Origin: Microbacterium flavescens
GTDB lineage: Bacteria; Actinomycetota; Actinomycetes; Actinomycetales; Microbacteriaceae
Assembly (NCBI RefSeq): GCF_018588945.1
Contig: NZ_JAFIWA010000005.1
Coordinates: 1 to 64,000 of the forward strand
Reading direction: 5' to 3'
DNA: 64,000 nt
The notes beneath the pieces are model-generated. The model was given only the letters and a program-made list of their open reading frames with translations, was not told the DNA's origin and made no database searches. Below, piece by piece: positions 59,582 through 64,000 of the stretch; the first letter of the stretch is position 1, and the number at the start of each line of letters is the position of its first letter. The position numbers and the translations under genes were made by a program.

Positions 59582-60585
59582 ACGAACCTTGCCTGCTCGC
59601 CCTGGACGGCGGCAACAGCAAGACCGACGTCCTCCTCGTCGCCGAGGACGGTACCGTCATCACCCGCGCGCGAGCGGGCGCCTTCGTGCCGCACATCGTC
59701 GGAGCCCCGGCCGCCGTCGCCTCGCTGGCCGGTGCCGTGACCGAGGTGCTCGCGTCGGTGCCGGGCGGGCGCGCGTCGGTCGTCGCGGGCTACCTCGCCA
59801 ACGCGGATCTCCCCGAGGAGGAGGAGGCGATCGCCGAAGCGATCGCTGCGCATGGCTGGGCTGATCACGTCGTCGTGGGCAACGACACCCTCGCCATGCT
59901 GCGGGCCGGTACGGATGCCGCAACCGCCGTCGCCGTGGTGTGCGGCGCCGGGATCAACTGCGTCGGCAGAGCGCCGGGCCGCGCCGACGTGCGCTACCCG
60001 GCTCTGGGCAGGATCACCGGCGACTGGGGCGGCGGGTTCGGCATCGGCAAAGAGGTTCTCTGGCACGCGACGCGCGCCGAGGACGGGCGCGGTCCCGCGA
60101 CGGGACTGGCTGCTCTGGTCGCCCGCCACTTCGAGCGGGACACCGCGGTCGGCGTTGCGACCGGCATGCATCTCGGAACGGTGGATCGCGACCGTCTGCA
60201 CGAGGTGGTCCCCCTTCTCTTCCAGGCCGTCGACGCGGGCGATGCGATCGCCGAGGCGATCGCTCGCCAGCAGGCAGACGAGATCAGCCTCCTCGTGACC
60301 ACCACGCTCACCCGCCTCGATCTGGGCGACGAGCCTGTGGACGTCGTCCTGGGCGGCGGCATGCTGACCAGCCGGCATCCCGCTCTCCTCGGCCCGGTGA
60401 TCGCGACCATCGCCACCGCTGCTCCCCGCGCCTCCGTCGAGATCGTGGACGCGGAGCCCGTGCTCGGCTCCGCGCTGCTCGGGCTCGACCACCTGGACGC
60501 CCTCACCGGACGCCCAGGCGATGTCGCCGAGCGGCGCCGGAACCTGCGCGTCAGCCTCGCCACGCGACAGGAAGCGCGGGTGTGA
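59569..60585 (+). CDS. BadF/NagK-type N-acetylglucosamine kinase
   Basis: A 338-residue ASKHA-fold sugar kinase. LALDGGNSKTDVLLV (phosphate-1, about 9-23), VVGNDTLAMLRAGTD, AVVCGAGINCVGRAP, the conserved GDWGGGFGIG segment and VVLGGGMLTSRHPALL (adenosine motif) are those of the BadF/BadG/N-acetylglucosamine kinase family. It likely phosphorylates GlcNAc or glucosamine entering the pathway to NagB. The GTG at 59569 has GGAG 8 nt before it and overlaps the GH4 end by 13 bp; GTG 59560 is an alternative. Confidence 0.9.
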   Translation: MGPLNEPCLLALDGGNSKTDVLLVAEDGTVITRARAGAFVPHIVGAPAAVASLAGAVTEVLASVPGGRASVVAGYLANADLPEEEEAIAEAIAAHGWADHVVVGNDTLAMLRAGTDAATAVAVVCGAGINCVGRAPGRADVRYPALGRITGDWGGGFGIGKEVLWHATRAEDGRGPATGLAALVARHFERDTAVGVATGMHLGTVDRDRLHEVVPLLFQAVDAGDAIAEAIARQQADEISLLVTTTLTRLDLGDEPVDVVLGGGMLTSRHPALLGPVIATIATAAPRASVEIVDAEPVLGSALLGLDHLDALTGRPGDVAERRRNLRVSLATRQEARV

Positions 60586-61478
60586 CCGAATCGCTCCGGC
60601 TGGGTCTTGTCGGCACCGGGTACTGGGCCGACGTGACGCACGCCACAGCCGCCGCCGCCGCCCCCTCCTGGGACCTGGCGGCGGTGTGGGGTCGCGACGC
60701 CGGACGGGCGGCCGCTCTCGCTGAGCGCCACGGCGCCCTGCATGCGGGCACCGACTTCGACGCCTTCCTCGCGCAGGTGGATGCCGTCACCTTCGCCGTT
60801 CCGCCGCAGCTGCAGTCAGAGCTCGCCGTGCGCGCCATCCGGGCCGGCAAGCATGTCGCGCTCGAGAAGCCGATCGCGACGAGCCTGGGGGACGCCGATC
60901 GCCTGGTGGCGTCGGCGGACGCTCACGGCGTCGCGGCGATCGTGATGTTCACGATGCTCTACGACCCGCGAGTGCGGCGGCTCATCGATGAGGTGCGCGT
61001 CGGACGGCGATGGACGGGCGGCGCCGGGCTGTGGCTCGGGTCGGCCCTCAATGACGAGAACCCCTTCAACACGCCGTGGCGCCACGACAAGGGCGGCCTC
61101 TGGGACCTCGGACCGCACGCCATCTCGGTGCTGTGGAAGACGATCGGTCCCATCAGCGCGGTCCGCGCCGAGGCCGGCGAGGGCGACCTGGTGCACCTGG
61201 TCCTCTCGCACGACGACGGGCGCACCTCGACGGTGACGATGACGCTCCGGGCGCCCGACGCCGCCGACGGCTTCTCGACGTTGCTGTGGGGCCCGGCCGG
61301 CCGTGCGTCGGTGACGGTCGACGATGTAGACCCCGTCGCCGCCTTTGTGACTGCGTACGAAGACCTGGGCCGCCTGATCGAGTCCGGTGATCGCTCGCAC
61401 GAGTGCGATGTGCGGTTCGGACGCGACGTCGTCCGCGTCCTCGCCGACGCCGAGGCGCAGCTGACAGGCGTGTTCTGA
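60582..61478 (+). CDS. Gfo/Idh/MocA-family oxidoreductase
   Basis: A 298-residue NAD(P)-dependent sugar oxidoreductase. Rossmann loop GLVGTGYWADVTHA (8-21), AGKHVALEKPIATS with the EKP motif (about 93), and the second half with DKGGLWDLGPHAISVLWKTIG containing the conserved Asp and His. These enzymes oxidise or epimerise sugars, and with GH4 they may process keto-intermediates. GTGA overlap with the kinase. Substrate not determinable. Confidence 0.9.
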   Translation: MTESLRLGLVGTGYWADVTHATAAAAAPSWDLAAVWGRDAGRAAALAERHGALHAGTDFDAFLAQVDAVTFAVPPQLQSELAVRAIRAGKHVALEKPIATSLGDADRLVASADAHGVAAIVMFTMLYDPRVRRLIDEVRVGRRWTGGAGLWLGSALNDENPFNTPWRHDKGGLWDLGPHAISVLWKTIGPISAVRAEAGEGDLVHLVLSHDDGRTSTVTMTLRAPDAADGFSTLLWGPAGRASVTVDDVDPVAAFVTAYEDLGRLIESGDRSHECDVRFGRDVVRVLADAEAQLTGVF

Positions 61479-62476
61479 TGCACGCACGCAGTCTGAGCTT
61501 CCCTGCGCCGGGCGAGATCGAGATCCTCGCCGCGGAGGTCGACCCGCCCGGTTCCGGCGAGCTCCGCTGCGCCGCGGAGGTCTCGCTCGTGAGCGTGGGA
61601 ACGGAGCTGACCTGCTTGCGCGGGCAGTTCGATCCGCGGACGTTCTGGGAGGAATGGGTGCAGTATCCGTTCGCTCCCGGCTACTCGATGGTCTCGCGTA
61701 TCGAGTCGGTCGGGCCGGACGTGACGGCCTTCCGCCCCGGAGACCGTGTGTTCTCCTTCACGCCGCACGCGGAGGCGTTCCTCACTGCCGCGCGTGACGT
61801 GGTCCCGATACCCGACGGCGTCCCGGCCGATCATGCGGCGTGGGCATCGCTCGCCGTCACGACGCAATGGGCCCTGCGGCGCGCGGGCTTCGCCTTGGGC
61901 GAGACGGCGGCGGTCATCGGCCTCGGCCTGCTCGGGCAGCTGCTCGTGCGCTATCTGCGCATCGCCGGCGCCCGCCGGATCGTCGCGATCGACACCGACG
62001 CCGACCGGCTTGCTCTCGCGGTCGCCGGGGGCGCCGATGAAGTCCTGTCGATGACCGCAGCCGACGCCGTCGAAACCCTCCGAGGCTCCTTCGACGTCGT
62101 GCTCGATGTGACGGGGCACCCCGCTGCCTTGGCCGGCGCATCCGAGCTGGTGCGGCCGCTGGGCAGGCTGGTGCTCGTGGGCGACGCTCCGCGTCCGAGC
62201 CTGCAGCACCTCGGCCCACGCATCGTCGCCGACGGCATCTCGATCATCGGCGTGCACGCCGGGACCGCGGCGGAGATCCCGACCCCCGCCGATCCCTGGA
62301 GCACGGCCGCGATGCTCGCGGTCTTCTTCCAGTACGTCGTGGACGGGCGGATGGATCTGTCCACGCTCATGACCCACCGCGTGACGCTGGAGGGCGCACC
62401 CGAGCTGTATCGGGCGCTGGAGCACGACCGCACCGCCCACCTCGGGGTGCTCATCGATTGGGGAGACCGGAGATGA
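61478..62476 (+). CDS. MDR-family (zinc-type alcohol dehydrogenase-like) dehydrogenase
   Basis: A 332-residue medium-chain dehydrogenase. N-terminal SLVSVGTELTCLRG, then PGYSMVSRIESVGPDVTAFRPGDRVFSF, cofactor loop VIGLGLLGQLLVRYLRIAG with VAIDTDADRL, and LVLVGDAPRP. It resembles the bi-domain oxidoreductase MDR group that acts on sugars together with Gfo/Idh/MocA proteins. The structural zinc Cys cluster is not evident. ATG 61478 overlaps the preceding stop. Confidence 0.88.
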   Translation: MHARSLSFPAPGEIEILAAEVDPPGSGELRCAAEVSLVSVGTELTCLRGQFDPRTFWEEWVQYPFAPGYSMVSRIESVGPDVTAFRPGDRVFSFTPHAEAFLTAARDVVPIPDGVPADHAAWASLAVTTQWALRRAGFALGETAAVIGLGLLGQLLVRYLRIAGARRIVAIDTDADRLALAVAGGADEVLSMTAADAVETLRGSFDVVLDVTGHPAALAGASELVRPLGRLVLVGDAPRPSLQHLGPRIVADGISIIGVHAGTAAEIPTPADPWSTAAMLAVFFQYVVDGRMDLSTLMTHRVTLEGAPELYRALEHDRTAHLGVLIDWGDRR

Positions 62477-63474
62477 CCGACGTCATTCGATGGGGTGTGC
62501 TGGGCGTGGCGGGCATCAACGCAGCCATGGTCCCGGCGATCCGCGCCTGCCCTGGCGCAGAGCTCCTGGGCGTCGCCAGTCGCGACGAGGGACGGGCTCG
62601 AGAGGTCGCCGCGACCGAGCGCCTCGACCCGTACGTCGGGTACGACGCTCTGCTGACGGACCCCAAGGTCGACGCCATCTACCTGCCCATTCCGAACGCA
62701 CAGCACGCTCTGTGGACGCTGCGGGCCGTCGCCGCGGGCAAGCACGTCCTGTGCGAGAAGCCCCTCGCCGTCACCGCGAGCGAGGCCAGGGAGATGGCGG
62801 ATGCCGCGGCCGCGGCCGGTGTGCACCTCGCCGAGGCGTTCATGTACGCGCATCATCCGCGCTACCACCTCGTTCGGCGCTTGATCGCGGACGGCGCCAT
62901 CGGCGACATCCGCTCGATCCACGTGACGTTCACCTTCGATGCGTCCGGCGAGCTCGGCCACTCCGGATTCCAGGGAGCTCCCGGCAGCGGGGCGATCTAC
63001 GACGTCGGGTGCTACGCGGTGCACGTGGCCCGTACCTTGATCGGCGCCGAGCCGGAGGCAGTCACCGCCCATGCGATGAGCTCCGCCGTCCATGGCGACA
63101 TCGACATGAGCACCTCGCTGCTCCTCGAGTTCCCCGGCGGCGTCGGCGCAACCGCGCAGCTGGGAATGTGGAACGGCGATCGTGACACGGTCACCGTCAT
63201 CGGGTCCCGAGGCTGGATCGAGATCCCCCGCGCGTTCCTCTGCTCTGCCACGGATGACGCCGGCATCGTCCTCGGCGAAGGGGACGACTCACGGGTGATC
63301 GCGGTGCCCCCGGCCGATCACTACGCCCTCCAGGTCGCGTGCTTCGACGCCGCGGTGCGTGGCGACGGCGAGCTGCTGTTCCCCATCGACGATGCGATCC
63401 ACCAGGCGGTCGTCCTCGAGGCGGCCACCCGCTCGTGGCGAGAGCGCGTGAGGGTGCCGATCAGCGGGAGCTGA
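62473..63474 (+). CDS. Gfo/Idh/MocA-family oxidoreductase, second copy
   Basis: A 333-residue oxidoreductase. N-terminal RWGVLGVAGINAAMVPAI, GKHVLCEKPLAVTASEA with the EKP motif, AEAFMYAHHPRYHLVRRLI, and GAIYDVGCYAVHVARTLIGAEP (conserved Asp, Tyr and His). It is closest in pattern to sugar dehydrogenases acting on xylose or glucose-type substrates. It is the last gene of the coupled operon; the last 14 bp overlap the convergent GH84 gene. Confidence 0.9.
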   Translation: MTDVIRWGVLGVAGINAAMVPAIRACPGAELLGVASRDEGRAREVAATERLDPYVGYDALLTDPKVDAIYLPIPNAQHALWTLRAVAAGKHVLCEKPLAVTASEAREMADAAAAAGVHLAEAFMYAHHPRYHLVRRLIADGAIGDIRSIHVTFTFDASGELGHSGFQGAPGSGAIYDVGCYAVHVARTLIGAEPEAVTAHAMSSAVHGDIDMSTSLLLEFPGGVGATAQLGMWNGDRDTVTVIGSRGWIEIPRAFLCSATDDAGIVLGEGDDSRVIAVPPADHYALQVACFDAAVRGDGELLFPIDDAIHQAVVLEAATRSWRERVRVPISGS

Positions 63475-64000
63475 ACTCGCCGACGATGTCGGAGAGGAAC
63501 ATGTCGACCCGATCGCCGAAGGCGCGAAGACCCGTCGACCGCAGTCCCTGCAGCCGTGCGAAGACGGCGTCCCGCTCGGCGCCGATCACCTCGGGCGGCC
63601 CGCCCGAGCCGGAAGCATCGAGACTGTCGACGGCGACGATGAGGGCGTCGATCCCCCGCGAGTACTGCTCGATCCAGGGCGCGATCTCCGCGCCGAGCGC
63701 CGCGTTGTCGAGCCGCCTCATCCGGTCCGCCACACCGGCCAGCCGCTGAAGCTCCGCTCGCAGCTCGGAGACGGCGGCCGCCCGGTCGTCGAATTCGTAC
63801 CGGAACGCGAAACGGTCGAGCGCGTCGCCCAGCCGTGGTGCGTCGTCCGTGCACAGCGCCGACCCGCGGAAGGCATCCGCGAACTCGCGGAAGTCCGCTG
63901 CATCCCGGGCGCCGCTGACTCGACCGAGCGCGGCATCCCAGCTCTTCTCGGGATCGAAGCCCTCCGGGTCTCGGCAGAAGTCGGCGACGCCGGCGAGCGC
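63461..64000 (-). CDS. GH84-type beta-N-acetylglucosaminidase, C-terminal part (cut by window end)
   Basis: The open frame continues past 64000. The visible 179 residues read FCRDPEGFDPEKSWDAALG, then FREFADAFRGSALCTDDAPRLGDALDRFAF, then a helical bundle ending GEFSSR. This matches the post-catalytic helical domain of GH84 hyaluronidase/O-GlcNAcase-like enzymes (NagJ type). Such enzymes release GlcNAc from glycans, which would feed the kinase and NagB encoded nearby. The catalytic DD pair, signal peptide and start lie outside the window. Confidence 0.75.
   Translation of the reverse strand, partial: ALAGVADFCRDPEGFDPEKSWDAALGRVSGARDAADFREFADAFRGSALCTDDAPRLGDALDRFAFRYEFDDRAAAVSELRAELQRLAGVADRMRRLDNAALGAEIAPWIEQYSRGIDALIVAVDSLDASGSGGPPEVIGAERDAVFARLQGLRSTGLRAFGDRVDMFLSDIVGEFSSR

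Noticed and set aside
1..64000. CRISPR arrays, transposases, prophage structural genes, toxin-antitoxin pairs
   Set aside because: I looked for regularly spaced repeats, DDE or serine/tyrosine recombinase motifs and small paired ORFs and found none that I could support.

Overview
The window is high-GC actinobacterial chromosome. GTG and TTG starts, four-base ATGA/GTGA gene overlaps, an LAXTG-type sorting signal, DUF1206, HelR and a large LuxR (LAL) regulator all point to Microbacteriaceae, most like Microbacterium. This placement is from gene content and style, not from a marker gene. No rRNA, intact tRNA, CRISPR array, transposase or integrase was seen.

Layout. 0-3.5 kb: gluconokinase, the remnant of a rhamnose-type sugar-binding protein, and a PadR regulator coupled to a membrane protein. 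3.5-6.8 kb: a tight operon of a Cys-rich radical SAM protein of the tetraether-lipid-synthase type, a small membrane protein, an Lgt-like diacylglyceryl transferase and a repeat-bearing membrane protein. 7-10.6 kb: glutamate decarboxylase, then HelR behind a perfect RAE-like (rifamycin-associated element) palindrome. 10.6-18.4 kb: DUF1206 protein, glycosyltransferase, TetR, two hydrolases, FMN reductase, DNA polymerase IV and a GntR regulator. 18.5-29.5 kb: an arabinoxylan-type locus of three large secreted GH43 enzymes sharing a C-terminal module, two divergent LacI regulators and shared operators. 29.5-49.3 kb: small transport, stress and redox genes, each group with a local regulator (TetR x5, LAL x1) and visible operators. 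49.4-51.7 kb: a sortase-anchored surface protein and a hydrolase.

At 51.78 kb lies a 23-nt tRNA-Ser 3' end followed by its terminator, without a tRNA body: probably the end of an integrated island extending to the right. That segment holds glucosamine-6-phosphate deaminase, a decayed ROK regulator, two secreted propeller-type proteins with a Firmicute-like, lower-GC look, and a six-gene coupled operon (ROK, GH4, BadF/NagK-type kinase, two Gfo/Idh/MocA oxidoreductases, one MDR dehydrogenase) facing a GH84 beta-N-acetylglucosaminidase cut by the window edge. One 19-bp operator occurs at three promoters and ties this together as an amino-sugar glycan utilisation locus.

A recurrent feature is a TANNNT -10 hexamer exactly 6 nt before the start codon, indicating many leaderless mRNAs. 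It fixes several start codons and places operators relative to +1.
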